Origin: Chitinophagaceae bacterium UBA1953 | GTDB lineage: Bacteria > Bacteroidota > Bacteroidia > Chitinophagales > Chitinophagaceae | NCBI GenBank assembly: GCA_002336115.1 | Contig: DDEN01000061.1 | Span: forward strand, 208,138 to 272,137 | DNA: 64,000 nt | Direction: 5' to 3' | In this document: positions 1 through 7,444 of the stretch, piece by piece | Numbering within the stretch: position 1 is the stretch's first letter | Layout: each line of letters starts with the position of its first letter | Translations under genes and position numbers: made by a program | Notes under the pieces: generated by a model | Databases searched by the model: none | What the model was told of the DNA's origin: nothing | What the model saw: the letters and a program-made list of their open reading frames with translations, nothing else

Positions 1-2
1 TG

Positions 3-71
3 CTTCGTTTTTCATTGGGTGTTGCTTGTTCGCTTGCATTTATCAACCTGCTTATTCACAGTATATTTTAA
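3..71 (+). CDS. C-terminal fragment of a membrane protein, probably an EchB/NuoH-like hydrogenase subunit
   Basis: Only the last 22 codons are inside the window. They encode a hydrophobic helix ending in LLIHSIF followed by TAA. The position directly upstream of the Ech-like small subunit matches the echA-echB-echC order, in which the NuoH-like subunit EchB anchors the hydrogenase in the membrane. The identity rests on context and hydrophobicity only; the fragment is too short for a family call. Confidence 0.45.
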   Translation, partial: LRFSLGVACSLAFINLLIHSIF

Positions 72-109
72 AATCAACATCGGCGATAAACCGACAAAAA
101 ATATAAACG

Positions 110-634
110 ATGAAACTGGCCTCTTTCAGAAAAAAATCTCCCTGGATACTTCACTACAATGCAGGAGGATGCAATGGATGTGATATTGAGATATTAGCGT
201 GTCTTGCTCCCAAGTACGATATTGAACGTTTTGGAATGATCAATACAGGCAATCCAAAACAGTCCGACATTTTACTGGTAACCGGCCCCGTTACAAAACG
301 CAGCCGTGAACGTTTGGTTGAAATCTATGACCAGATGCCCGAACCAAAAGTAGTGATCAGCTGTGGTGCATGTGCAAGCACAGGTGGTGTGTTCAGGGGT
401 ATGTACAACTGCGAAGGCGGTATTGACCAGTTTATTCCTGTGGATGTATATGTATGCGGTTGCGGTACAAGACCTGAGCAGATTATTGATGGTGTTGTAC
501 AGGCGCTGGGTATTCTTGAAAAGAAATCAAAAGAACTGGAAGAATCTGTGCGCTTGAAAAAACAGGCAATTAAAGAAGGCAAACAACTCAACAGGAGAAA
601 TATTGCTGACGAAATAAAACCATTGGTATCATGA
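110..634 (+). CDS. echC: Ech-type [NiFe] hydrogenase small subunit (NuoB-like)
   Basis: This 174-residue protein belongs to the NuoB/20-kDa family, which carries the proximal [4Fe-4S] cluster next to the NiFe large subunit. Likely cluster ligands are Cys21 and Cys24 (CNGCDIE), Cys88 (GACAS) and Cys118 (CGCGTRP), the spacing expected for group 4 hydrogenases and complex I. It has no Tat signal, so it acts on the cytoplasmic face. The Lys/Glu-rich C-terminal helix beyond residue 140 is longer than in a minimal NuoB. It overlaps the next gene by 4 bases (ATGA), which suggests translational coupling. The hydrogenase assignment, rather than complex I, depends on the NiFe cysteines in the large subunit two genes downstream. 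Confidence 0.9.
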   Translation: MKLASFRKKSPWILHYNAGGCNGCDIEILACLAPKYDIERFGMINTGNPKQSDILLVTGPVTKRSRERLVEIYDQMPEPKVVISCGACASTGGVFRGMYNCEGGIDQFIPVDVYVCGCGTRPEQIIDGVVQALGILEKKSKELEESVRLKKQAIKEGKQLNRRNIADEIKPLVS

Positions 635-972
635 TTAAAATAGAAACCTCATTAGCAAATCTCAAAAAAGATATTGCTGCTTTTTACAAACCGGAGCTGC
701 ATCACTTTATGGTAATGAATGCAGTTGATATGGGTGAAACAATGGAGATACAATGGTTCTTCTGCGATTATGCTCATCCCTGCGAAACAACCTGTTTTTA
801 TACCATCATCAACCCGGCCGAAGAAATACCCAGCATCAGGGATATTGTTGTATCTGCATGGGTTGCCGAAGCTGAACTGGTTGATTTAATGAATATAAAA
901 GTTGAGAACACTGATAAAGGTTTTGTTCTTGAACCCGATTTTGAAAGTGGTCCGTTAAGAAAGAAAAAATAA
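631..972 (+). CDS. echD: Ech-type hydrogenase 30-kDa subunit (NuoC-like, short)
   Basis: This 113-residue protein is a short version of the NuoC/30-kDa subunit, similar in size to EchD. It would stabilise the contact between small and large subunits of the membrane-bound hydrogenase and carries no cofactor. It contains the family-typical stretch with a conserved acidic and aromatic pattern (PSIRDIVVSAWVAEAELVDL). It overlaps echC by 4 bases and is separated from echE by 2 bases, so the three are one transcription and translation unit. Sequence conservation is weak in this family, and the order C-D-E-F is the stronger support. Confidence 0.82.
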   Translation: MIKIETSLANLKKDIAAFYKPELHHFMVMNAVDMGETMEIQWFFCDYAHPCETTCFYTIINPAEEIPSIRDIVVSAWVAEAELVDLMNIKVENTDKGFVLEPDFESGPLRKKK

Positions 973-974
973 TT

Positions 975-2063
975 ATGGGAAAGCAATACGAAATACCGGT
1001 AGGTGCGCAGCATATTGCATTGCTGGAGCCATTGCACTTTAAGTTTACAACCGAAAACGAAAAGATCATCAATACAGATGCGAATGTATATTATGTGCAT
1101 CGTGGTATTGAACTTGCCTGCTGTTCAAAATTCAAGTTCCGCCAGGTAAGTTTTGTGGTTGGTCGTGTGTGTGGTTTGTGTTCCATCTCTCACACAACTG
1201 CTTATTCGCAGGTGGCCGAAAAATTATTGAAGATTGAAATTCCAAAGCGTGCAAAATATTTACGCATGCTGGTGATAGAACTTGATCGTATTCACTCTCA
1301 TCTGCTTTGTTTAAGTCATGTGGCTGAGAACTCCGGCTTTGAAGCATTGTTTATGAAAACCATGCAGTACAGGGAGTTTTCAATGGAGCTGCTCGAAGCT
1401 GTTTGCGGTAACCGTATTCAATATGATTTTTCGATTGTGGGTGGTGTTTCCCGGGATCTGAAACCACAGATTGCAGATTCTATTATCAGCCGGCTTAAAA
1501 CATTTATGCCGCAGCTTGATGAACTGATGGACATCTACCAACATAACTGGACACTTTCATTAAAGAACAAAGGCGTTGGTGCAATTACCAAACAACAGGC
1601 AATGGAACTCAACCTTGTTGGTCCGTTTGCAAGAGCTGCCGGTTTGAGTGTTGATGTACGCAATGAAACAGAAGATCTTCTTCCGTGGAAAGAAGTTGGT
1701 TTTGAAATGGTGACAGAAACGGCTGGTGATGTGTATTCAAGAAACATGATCAGGCTTCGTGAACTGTATGTTTCCATCCGCATCATCAACAATATCATCA
1801 ACGGCTTACCCGAAGGTGACCTCATTACTGAAACAAAAGCATTTCCTGAAGGTGAAGCAACCGTAAGACTGGAAGCTCCACGTGGGGAACTGTTCTACTA
1901 TGCCAAAGGAAATAAAACACAGGTGCTGGAACGTTTGAAAATTAAAGCACCCACATTCTCCAATGTGGCAGGTATGGTAAAAGGATTTGAGGGAAATGAA
2001 TATGGAAGTGCACCTGCTATCATTGCCTCTTACGACCCTTGTTTGTCATGTACAGCAAGATAA
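975..2063 (+). CDS. echE: Ech-type [NiFe] hydrogenase large subunit
   Basis: A 362-residue NuoD/49-kDa homologue that keeps both NiFe-binding CxxC motifs: Cys66 and Cys69 in GRVCGLC, and Cys356 and Cys359 in DPCLSC. This marks it as a real hydrogenase catalytic subunit and not a complex I or formate-dehydrogenase-associated relative. The protein ends three residues after the last cysteine (TAR), so there is no C-terminal tail to be removed by a maturation protease, as in other Ech enzymes. It would couple ferredoxin oxidation or reduction with H2 and ion translocation at the membrane. It lies in one operon with echC, echD and echF. Confidence 0.92.
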   Translation: MGKQYEIPVGAQHIALLEPLHFKFTTENEKIINTDANVYYVHRGIELACCSKFKFRQVSFVVGRVCGLCSISHTTAYSQVAEKLLKIEIPKRAKYLRMLVIELDRIHSHLLCLSHVAENSGFEALFMKTMQYREFSMELLEAVCGNRIQYDFSIVGGVSRDLKPQIADSIISRLKTFMPQLDELMDIYQHNWTLSLKNKGVGAITKQQAMELNLVGPFARAAGLSVDVRNETEDLLPWKEVGFEMVTETAGDVYSRNMIRLRELYVSIRIINNIINGLPEGDLITETKAFPEGEATVRLEAPRGELFYYAKGNKTQVLERLKIKAPTFSNVAGMVKGFEGNEYGSAPAIIASYDPCLSCTAR

Positions 2064-2126
2064 AAACAAATTATTTCACACAACGGAGCAAAGCAGACAA
2101 TGTACACAACGATTATTATAAAACAT

Positions 2127-2160
2127 TGCGCCTTTGTATTCTTTGCGGTCTTTGCGTGAA
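2127..2160 (+). repeat. Dispersed intergenic motif rich in CTTTGCG
   Basis: The spacer between echE and echF carries tandem-like CTTTGCGGTCTTTGCGTG units. A related CTTTGCGCCTCTGTGG motif occurs at 63224-63239 and an inverted short version at 50659-50672. It may be a degraded dispersed intergenic repeat; no function is visible. Confidence 0.4.
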
Positions 2161-2180
2161 ACAAATAAAATATTCGCAGA

Positions 2181-2660
2181 ATGAAAACATTTTTTAAAGC
2201 ATTAGGAAACCTGGTAAAGAAACCTGTTACAACCAAATATCCGTTTGAACAAACCTTTATACCAGATGATTACCGTGGCCTGATTGGATTTGAAGAAAGC
2301 CTTTGTATCTGGTGCAGGCGCTGCGAAGCGGTATGCCCTCCGGGTGCAATTGTGTTTTCGCAGGATATGGAAGGAAAACAAACCTATCATTACAACCGTG
2401 CAGTTTGCATTTACTGTGGTGAGTGTGTAAGAGCCTGTCCTAAAGAAGGCGCTTTGTTTCAAACTGCTGAGCCGGGCCATTGTGCATTAAAAGAAGAGAA
2501 TATTAATAACGGCTGGAATAAGCTTTTTGCAGAAGCACTTGAAAGCCGTGAACTCTATGCTGCAGAAAAGAAACGGAAGGCCGCAGAAAAAGCTGCTGCC
2601 GATAAAGCTGCCGCTGCTGCTAAAAAAGAAAGCGAAGGTAATTCCGGTACTACAGCTTAA
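2181..2660 (+). CDS. echF: Ech-type hydrogenase ferredoxin subunit (NuoI-like, two [4Fe-4S])
   Basis: A 159-residue polyferredoxin with two CxxCxxCxxxCP motifs: Cys42, 45, 48 and 52, and Cys76, 79, 82 and 86. It would pass electrons between soluble ferredoxin and the small subunit of the group 4 hydrogenase. The C-terminal 35 residues form a low-complexity Ala/Lys/Glu tail (AAEKAAADKAAAAAKK) not needed for the fold, possibly an extended helix. The gene sits 117 bases after echE, a longer gap than between the other subunits, filled by the dispersed repeat. The two-cluster pattern is clear; the EchF identity comes from the operon. Confidence 0.88.
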   Translation: MKTFFKALGNLVKKPVTTKYPFEQTFIPDDYRGLIGFEESLCIWCRRCEAVCPPGAIVFSQDMEGKQTYHYNRAVCIYCGECVRACPKEGALFQTAEPGHCALKEENINNGWNKLFAEALESRELYAAEKKRKAAEKAAADKAAAAAKKESEGNSGTTA

Positions 2661-2673
2661 CGTCAGCATGGGT

Positions 2674-2681
2674 TAACTTTG
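2674..2681 (+). promoter_or_regulatory. Bacteroidota-type -7 box (TAnnTTTG) ahead of hypA
   Basis: TAACTTTG matches the TAnnTTTG consensus and lies 10 bases before the hypA ATG, so a transcript from it would have almost no leader. No clear -33 TTG was found. Confidence 0.5.
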
Positions 2682-2691
2682 CGCTTCAATT

Positions 2692-3036
2692 ATGCACGAA
2701 CTTTCTATTGCACAATCTATTTTATCCATTGCTGAAAAATCTGTTCCCCAAAACAGCAAAGAAAAAGTTGTAGCTGTATCACTTAAGATTGGCGAACTGA
2801 GCAGCATTGAAACAGAAGCACTGCTGTTTGCATTTGATGCCATTAAATCCAACACCATACTTGAAACTGCAGAACTTAAAATTGAGATGCTGCCCGGCGA
2901 AGCAGTATGTAATTCCTGCAACAACGTTTTTCATTTAAGTTCGTATGCAACATCCTGTCCCAACTGCAACAGTTACTCCGTGTCAATCACAAAAGGAAAG
3001 GAAATGAAAATTGTAAGTATTACAATGGAATATTAA
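2692..3036 (+). CDS. hypA: Hydrogenase nickel chaperone HypA (first copy)
   Basis: A 114-residue HypA starting MHELSI, where Met1, His2 and Glu3 form the known nickel site. The zinc-finger cysteines are in CNSC and CPNC in the C-terminal third. HypA hands Ni2+ to the hydrogenase large subunit together with HypB. It follows the Ech operon directly and has its own promoter-like box. A second hypA lies at 40964, with the rest of the hyp set. The two proteins share the fold but differ widely in sequence, so each may serve its neighbouring hydrogenase. Confidence 0.93.
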   Translation: MHELSIAQSILSIAEKSVPQNSKEKVVAVSLKIGELSSIETEALLFAFDAIKSNTILETAELKIEMLPGEAVCNSCNNVFHLSSYATSCPNCNSYSVSITKGKEMKIVSITMEY

Positions 3037-3040
3037 AGCA

Positions 3041-3589
3041 TTAAAATTCCTGTTCAATTTTTTTAAGTAATCTGTTCATAACAAATTTTCTTGCCTCTTC
3101 CGGATTTGTTGAACCTCCGGAAATACAATACTTAATGATTCCATTTCTATCAAGAATAAAAGTTGTGGGATAGCCGTTTCTATTCAATCGTAAGCACTCT
3201 TCCCTGCTAATAGAAAGCATTTTAAACTGCAAATGATATTCATCTTTAATTCGCTGTATGGTTTGCATGTTATCCCATGTAAAGGAAATGAATTCAAATT
3301 CTTTATTATCCTTCAGTTTAACAGCAAGCTCATTTAGTGCAGGCATTTCTGCCATGCAGGGATGACAGGTTTCAAACCAAAAATTAATCAGCACAACCTT
3401 ACCTTTCAGGCTATCATTATTTAGTTGTTGCTTTCCGTTTACTGCATTAAAAACGGGGAAAGGCTTTCCAATGAAATGTTTTGCTGAACGCTCTAAAATA
3501 GAATCAATTTCACTGGTAGTAGAAGTGGTTTTTTGTGCAGAGGAAAAAACAGATAAAGGCAGCAATGCAAGAAACAGGAGCTTTTTCAT
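3041..3589 (-). CDS. TlpA/ResA-like secreted thioredoxin
   Basis: A 182-residue redoxin with an N-terminal signal peptide (about residues 1-19) and a thioredoxin-fold active site ETCHPC (Cys75 and Cys78). It would act in the periplasm or at the membrane surface in thiol-disulfide exchange. The segment PTTFILDRNGIIKY carries the cis-proline typical of the fold. It is encoded convergently with hypA, with only 4 bases between the stop codons. Nothing ties it to the hydrogenase beyond position. The partner protein is unknown. Confidence 0.8.
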   Translation of the reverse strand: MKKLLFLALLPLSVFSSAQKTTSTTSEIDSILERSAKHFIGKPFPVFNAVNGKQQLNNDSLKGKVVLINFWFETCHPCMAEMPALNELAVKLKDNKEFEFISFTWDNMQTIQRIKDEYHLQFKMLSISREECLRLNRNGYPTTFILDRNGIIKYCISGGSTNPEEARKFVMNRLLKKIEQEF

Positions 3590-3775
3590 ATGTTATTTAT
3601 GGAGTTTTTAAATGATTATACCTATCAAATCTAACAATATTTGAAACATATCGAATATAGAACATGGATAAACGAATACTCTATACAAATCAGAAACTAT
3701 CAACTTCTTCAACCTCCACTAATGACAGTTAGCTAAATTTCAAAAATTTTATACTTCTGTTTTAAATATATCAGT

Positions 3776-3783
3776 TACTTTTG
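3776..3783 (+). promoter_or_regulatory. Bacteroidota-type -7 box for the arginine operon
   Basis: TACTTTTG fits TAnnTTTG exactly and lies in AT-rich DNA 216 bases before the first gene of the operon. It is the best promoter candidate in the gap. The upstream -33 element is not clear. Confidence 0.5.
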
Positions 3784-3803
3784 TCCCTCAATTTTTGAAA
3801 GAG

Positions 3804-3902
3804 TTGACAAACACAAATACATACAACAGAATTGAAGTAAGTGCCAACAACAGCACATCTAACTTCTATGTATTTTCTCCACGACCTCGACGCATGTTCT
3901 GA
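3804..3902 (+). CDS. Possible Arg-rich leader peptide ORF of the arginine operon
   Basis: A 32-codon ORF that would start at TTG (3804, or 3795) and end FSPRPRRMF before TGA-TAG. Three Arg codons (CGA, CGA, CGC) fall within four codons near the end, just upstream of a GC-rich segment. This resembles attenuation leader peptides of amino-acid operons, which stall when the matching charged tRNA is scarce. It starts 20 bases after the promoter box. Weak points are the lack of an ATG and the lack of a strong terminator hairpin. Confidence 0.3.
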   Translation: MTNTNTYNRIEVSANNSTSNFYVFSPRPRRMF

Positions 3903-3998
3903 TAGGACGAGCCCTTCACCACGGCCCCTGTCAGTGAACTACTCCCCGGTTTATAGTCTTTGGATTGGTCATCCGTTTTTTGTTAAGTAATTCAAACA

Positions 3999-4721
3999 AT
4001 GGAAAATCAGGAAATAATTATTCGTGTAGCTGGAAGTGGCGATGTTCATTATGCAGAAACCATCACAAAAGAGATGGAAGAGAGTGCAAAAGCCCGTGGA
4101 ACCGGCATTGCCAAACGCAGCCCCGAATATGTTGCCAATAAAATGAACGAAGGAAAGGCTGTGATTGCCCTGCTGAAGGATGGCACATGGGTGGGCTTTT
4201 GTTATATTGAAACATGGAGCCATGGTGCTTTTGTGGCCAACAGCGGATTAATTGTTTCGCCCCCCTTTCGTAAAAGCGGCGTAGCCAAGCAAATCAAAGG
4301 AAAAATCTTTGAACTCAGCCGCCAGCTTTTCCCCGATTCTAAAATCTTTGGTTTAACCACTGGTCTTGCAGTGATGAAAATCAACTCCGAGCTGGGTTAT
4401 GAACCGGTTACTTACAGTGAACTTACTCAGGATGAGGAGTTTTGGGCCGGCTGCAAAAGCTGTGTGAATTACGACATCCTGATGAGCAAAGACCGTAAGA
4501 ACTGTATGTGTACGGCCATGCTTTACGATCCAAAAGATCATTACGAGCCCGAAGAAACAAAGCAGTACTTTGAAGAAAATAAAACGGCTTTTGAACGCCT
4601 GCTGCGTTTCAAAGAATGGAAGTTTGTAAAAACTCTTTTGGGTAAAGACAAAGAAGGAACCGGCGGTAATGGTAGCGAAAGCAGGGCAAGGAAATTTCTG
4701 CATTACTTTTTTCATTTATAA
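3999..4721 (+). CDS. GNAT acyltransferase heading the arginine operon, putative N-acylglutamate synthase
   Basis: A 240-residue protein with a GNAT fold in residues 5-135; the acetyl-CoA site is around residues 84-98 (LIVSPPFRKSGVAKQ). After the core comes an unusual segment with four cysteines (Cys152, 155, 169 and 171) that could bind a metal, and a basic C-terminus. It is the first gene of the operon, and no classical argA or argJ is present here. The likely role is therefore acylation of glutamate (acetyl or succinyl) as the first step of arginine synthesis. The substrate is inferred from position and from the downstream argF' type. Confidence 0.65.
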   Translation: MENQEIIIRVAGSGDVHYAETITKEMEESAKARGTGIAKRSPEYVANKMNEGKAVIALLKDGTWVGFCYIETWSHGAFVANSGLIVSPPFRKSGVAKQIKGKIFELSRQLFPDSKIFGLTTGLAVMKINSELGYEPVTYSELTQDEEFWAGCKSCVNYDILMSKDRKNCMCTAMLYDPKDHYEPEETKQYFEENKTAFERLLRFKEWKFVKTLLGKDKEGTGGNGSESRARKFLHYFFHL

Positions 4722-4801
4722 TAACGGTGTTACCGCCAGCAACTTATCTATTGAGCTGCTGTTGCGTCGCACTCTTGTACGTTCAATAATTCTATTCAAC
4801 A

Positions 4802-6001
4802 ATGGCAAACAAAAAAATTGTACTTGGCTTTAGTGGCGGACTTGATACTACCTACTGCGCCAAATATCTCAGCGAAGAAAAAGGATATGAAATTCATTCC
4901 ATCATTGTAAACACCGGTGGTTTCAGCGATGAAGAACTGAAGAAGATTGAAGAGCACGCTTACAAACTCGGTGTAAAAACCCATACAACAGTTAATGCAG
5001 TAAAAGGTTATTACGACCGCATCATCAAATACCTCGTATTTGGAAACTGCTTAAAAAATAATACATACCCGCTCAGCGTAAGTGCTGAACGTTTAAGCCA
5101 GGCTTTGCATATTGCTGAACATGCAAAGAATTTAAATGCCGATGCTGTTGCTCACGGAAGTACAGGTGCCGGTAACGACCAGGTGCGTTTTGATATGATC
5201 TTTCATATCATGATTCCCGGTGTTGAAATCATTACACCCATCCGTGATATGAAGCTGAGCCGTGAAGAAGAGATTACTTATCTCAAGAGCAAAGGCGTTG
5301 AAATGAATTTTGAAAAAGCAGCTTACTCGATTAATAAAGGTTTGTGGGGAACAAGTATTGGCGGTAAGGAAACCCTGAGCAGCAAAGGCATGTTGCCCGA
5401 AGAAGCATGGCCAACACAGGTAAGCAAAACAGGAAGTGAAGAAGTAAAACTTCATTTTGAAAAAGGCGAACTGAAAGCAGTGAACGATCAGCAGTTCAGT
5501 CATCCTGTTGATGCTATCAACTATTTACAATCTATTGCAGGTGCATACGGTATTGCACGTGATATTCATGTGGGCGATACCATCATTGGTATTAAAGGTC
5601 GTGTGGGTTTTGAAGCTGCTGCTCCAATGGTGATTTTAAAAGCTCACCATGCTTTGGAAAAACATGTACTTACCAAATGGCAGTTACAGTGGAAAGACAC
5701 GTTGGCACAGTTCTATGGCAACTGGATGCACGAAGGACAGCTTCTCGATCCTGTTATGCGGGATATTGAAGCATACTTCACCAGCAGCCAGCAAAATGTA
5801 ACAGGCGATGTGTTTGTACAACTGATGCCTTACCGTTTCCAGGTAATTGGTATTGAAAGCAAGTACGATTTAATGAGCAGCAAGTTTGGTAAGTATGGCG
5901 AAATGAACACTGGCTTTACCGGTGATGATGTTAGAGGTTTTTCAAAAATATTCGGCAATCAAACTTCAATCTGGACTTCGGTGCAGGAAAGTAATAAGTA
6001 A
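4802..6001 (+). CDS. argG: Argininosuccinate synthase
   Basis: A 399-residue cytoplasmic enzyme that joins citrulline and aspartate using ATP. The N-terminal PP-loop FSGGLDTT binds ATP, and the segment HGSTGAGNDQVRFD is the family signature for citrulline and aspartate binding. Length is normal. It follows the GNAT gene by 80 bases and is followed by a palindromic repeat before argC. Taking the linear pathway as a whole it acts late, yet here it is the second gene of the operon. Confidence 0.95.
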   Translation: MANKKIVLGFSGGLDTTYCAKYLSEEKGYEIHSIIVNTGGFSDEELKKIEEHAYKLGVKTHTTVNAVKGYYDRIIKYLVFGNCLKNNTYPLSVSAERLSQALHIAEHAKNLNADAVAHGSTGAGNDQVRFDMIFHIMIPGVEIITPIRDMKLSREEEITYLKSKGVEMNFEKAAYSINKGLWGTSIGGKETLSSKGMLPEEAWPTQVSKTGSEEVKLHFEKGELKAVNDQQFSHPVDAINYLQSIAGAYGIARDIHVGDTIIGIKGRVGFEAAAPMVILKAHHALEKHVLTKWQLQWKDTLAQFYGNWMHEGQLLDPVMRDIEAYFTSSQQNVTGDVFVQLMPYRFQVIGIESKYDLMSSKFGKYGEMNTGFTGDDVRGFSKIFGNQTSIWTSVQESNK

Positions 6002-6050
6002 TAGGTTGTAAGTCGTAAGTAAAAGCTTACGACCTACAACTTACAACCTA
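6002..6050. repeat. Nested inverted repeat in the argG-argC spacer (GTAAGT type, no gene inside)
   Basis: TAGGTTGTAA (6002-6011) is matched exactly by TTACAACCTA (6041-6050). Inside, GTCGTAAG (6012-6019) pairs with CTTACGAC (6026-6033) around a 6-base loop. The units resemble those on both sides of the four-helix-bundle gene at 7059. It fills almost the whole spacer. Confidence 0.75.
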
Positions 6051-6056
6051 CAACAT

Positions 6057-7034
6057 ATGACTATAAAAGTTGGAATCATAGGCGGTGCAGGTTATACAGG
6101 AGGTGAACTGATTCGTTTGCTGGTGAATCATCCAAATGTGGAATTATCATTTATTCACAGCAGGAGTAATGCAGACCAACCGGTATATAAAGTACACCAG
6201 GACCTGGTTGGTGAAACAAACCTGAAGTTCACCGGTGAGTTATCAAGCGATGTAGATGTATTGTTTCTCTGTCTTGGTCACGGTGAATCGAAAAAATTCT
6301 TAGCTGAGAATACCATTGATGAACGCATTAAGAACATTGATCTTGCAAATGATTTCCGTTTGAACGCTTCGTCACAGATCGGCAACCGCAAATTTGTTTA
6401 TGGTTTGCCCGAACTGAACAAAGAAGAAATCAAAGCAGCACAGAACATTGCTAACCCCGGTTGTTTTGCAACAACACTTCAGCTTGGTTTATTGCCATTG
6501 GCAAAAGCAGGTTTGCTGAAAGATGTTTATACAACAGGTATTACCGGCAGCACAGGTGCAGGACAAAGTTTATCTGCCACTTCGCATTTCAGCTGGAGAG
6601 CAAATAATATCCAGGCATATAAAACATTAACGCATCAGCATCTTGGTGAAATAGGAGAATCGTTACTGCAGTTGCAACCAAACAGTGATATCAAAGTCAA
6701 CTTTGTTCCATGGCGTGGCGATTTTACAAGAGGCATCTTCATCAGCTCACAAATACAAAGCGATAAAAGCCTGGATGAATTGTACAAACTGTATGAGGAG
6801 TTTTATGCAGGCGCTGCATTCACACATGTAATTAAAGAAGCTGTTTTTTTAAAGCAGGTGGTGAATACCAACAAGTGTTTAATTCAATTAGAAAAAGTAG
6901 GTGATATGCTGGTTGTGCATTCAGCAGCAGATAACTTATTAAAAGGCGCCAGCGGACAAGCTGTGCAAAACATGAACCTGTTGTTTGGTCTTGATGAAAG
7001 AACAGGATTAAAATTAAAAGCATCATGGTTTTAA
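6057..7034 (+). CDS. argC: N-acyl-gamma-glutamyl-phosphate reductase
   Basis: A 325-residue NADPH-dependent reductase making the N-acylglutamate semialdehyde. The nucleotide-binding motif GGAGYTGGEL is at residues 9-18, and the active-site cysteine lies in NPGCFATT. The HxHxGE-like region (HQHLGEIGE) is also present. Length is close to the family norm. It is preceded by a palindromic spacer and followed at 25 bases by an inserted four-helix-bundle gene. The enzyme should accept the N-acetyl or N-succinyl substrate; the sequence alone does not decide. Confidence 0.94.
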   Translation: MTIKVGIIGGAGYTGGELIRLLVNHPNVELSFIHSRSNADQPVYKVHQDLVGETNLKFTGELSSDVDVLFLCLGHGESKKFLAENTIDERIKNIDLANDFRLNASSQIGNRKFVYGLPELNKEEIKAAQNIANPGCFATTLQLGLLPLAKAGLLKDVYTTGITGSTGAGQSLSATSHFSWRANNIQAYKTLTHQHLGEIGESLLQLQPNSDIKVNFVPWRGDFTRGIFISSQIQSDKSLDELYKLYEEFYAGAAFTHVIKEAVFLKQVVNTNKCLIQLEKVGDMLVVHSAADNLLKGASGQAVQNMNLLFGLDERTGLKLKASWF

Positions 7035-7051
7035 GTTGTATGTAATAAGTA
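7033..7051. repeat. Left flank repeat of the first four-helix-bundle gene
   Basis: AAGTTGTATGTAATAAGTA matches the reverse complement of 7411-7429 at 15 of 19 positions. The two repeats directly bracket the gene at 7059-7412. The repeat overlaps the argC stop codon. Confidence 0.5.
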
Positions 7052-7058
7052 GTAAGTA

Positions 7059-7412
7059 ATGCAGAACTATAAAGATTTAAAGGTTTGGGAAAAAGCTCAT
7101 GGATTTACGTTGAAAATCTATGAAATCACTAAGCTTTTCCCTAAAGAAGAGATTTATAGTTTAACTAATCAGGTAAGAAGATCTGCCGCTTCAATCCCGG
7201 CAAATATTGCAGAAGGATGTGGCAAAAACACAAAACCTGATTTTGCAAACTTTCTGAATATTGCTCTTGGTTCTGCAAATGAATCAGAGTATTATTTAAT
7301 TCTTTCAAAGGATTTACATTATCTGAAAGAAGACGATTTTTCAGAATTACTTAAAGCAATAAACGAAATAAAGGCCATGTTAATAGTATTGATAACAAAA
7401 GTTAGAGGATAA
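7059..7412 (+). CDS. Four-helix-bundle protein of the 23S rRNA intervening-sequence family (copy 1)
   Basis: A 117-residue protein with the family pattern: KDLKVWEKAH at the start, then IYSLTNQVRRSAASIPANIAEGCG and a helical C-terminus. Members form four-helix bundles that pentamerise. Some are encoded inside 23S rRNA intervening sequences, and a related fold serves as accessory protein in diversity-generating retroelements. It has no known role in arginine synthesis. It lies between argC and argD in the same direction, flanked by degenerate inverted repeats (7033-7051 and 7411-7429). This looks like a small mobile gene inserted into the operon without breaking it. A paralogue is at 8637. Confidence 0.88.
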   Translation: MQNYKDLKVWEKAHGFTLKIYEITKLFPKEEIYSLTNQVRRSAASIPANIAEGCGKNTKPDFANFLNIALGSANESEYYLILSKDLHYLKEDDFSELLKAINEIKAMLIVLITKVRG

Positions 7413-7429
7413 CTTAATACCTATAACTT
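7411..7429. repeat. Right flank repeat of the first four-helix-bundle gene
   Basis: AACTTAATACCTATAACTT is the imperfect inverted partner of 7033-7051. It starts within the stop codon of the four-helix-bundle gene and ends 15 bases before argD. Confidence 0.5.
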
Positions 7430-7444
7430 AAAACTTAAAACTTT

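Larger units (their letters stand above)
3590..3998 (+). other. 409-base intergenic region: likely leader of the arginine operon
   Basis: No ATG-started gene of normal length fits. The first half is AT-rich and could hold the promoter of the divergent TlpA gene. The second half has a TAnnTTTG box (3776-3783), a possible 32-codon Arg-rich leader ORF (3804-3902), a GC-rich stretch (about 3880-3955) and a weak hairpin GGAT/ATCC followed by a T-run (about 3962-3981). Confidence 0.5.

Noticed and set aside
3868..3990. A 40-codon ATG frame before the GNAT gene
   Set aside because: It overlaps the Arg-rich frame in another phase and has no protein-like pattern; probably chance.
6002..6050. Palindrome as a terminator of argG
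   Set aside because: No T-run follows and argC must be transcribed through it; its similarity to other spacer arrays favours a repeat.
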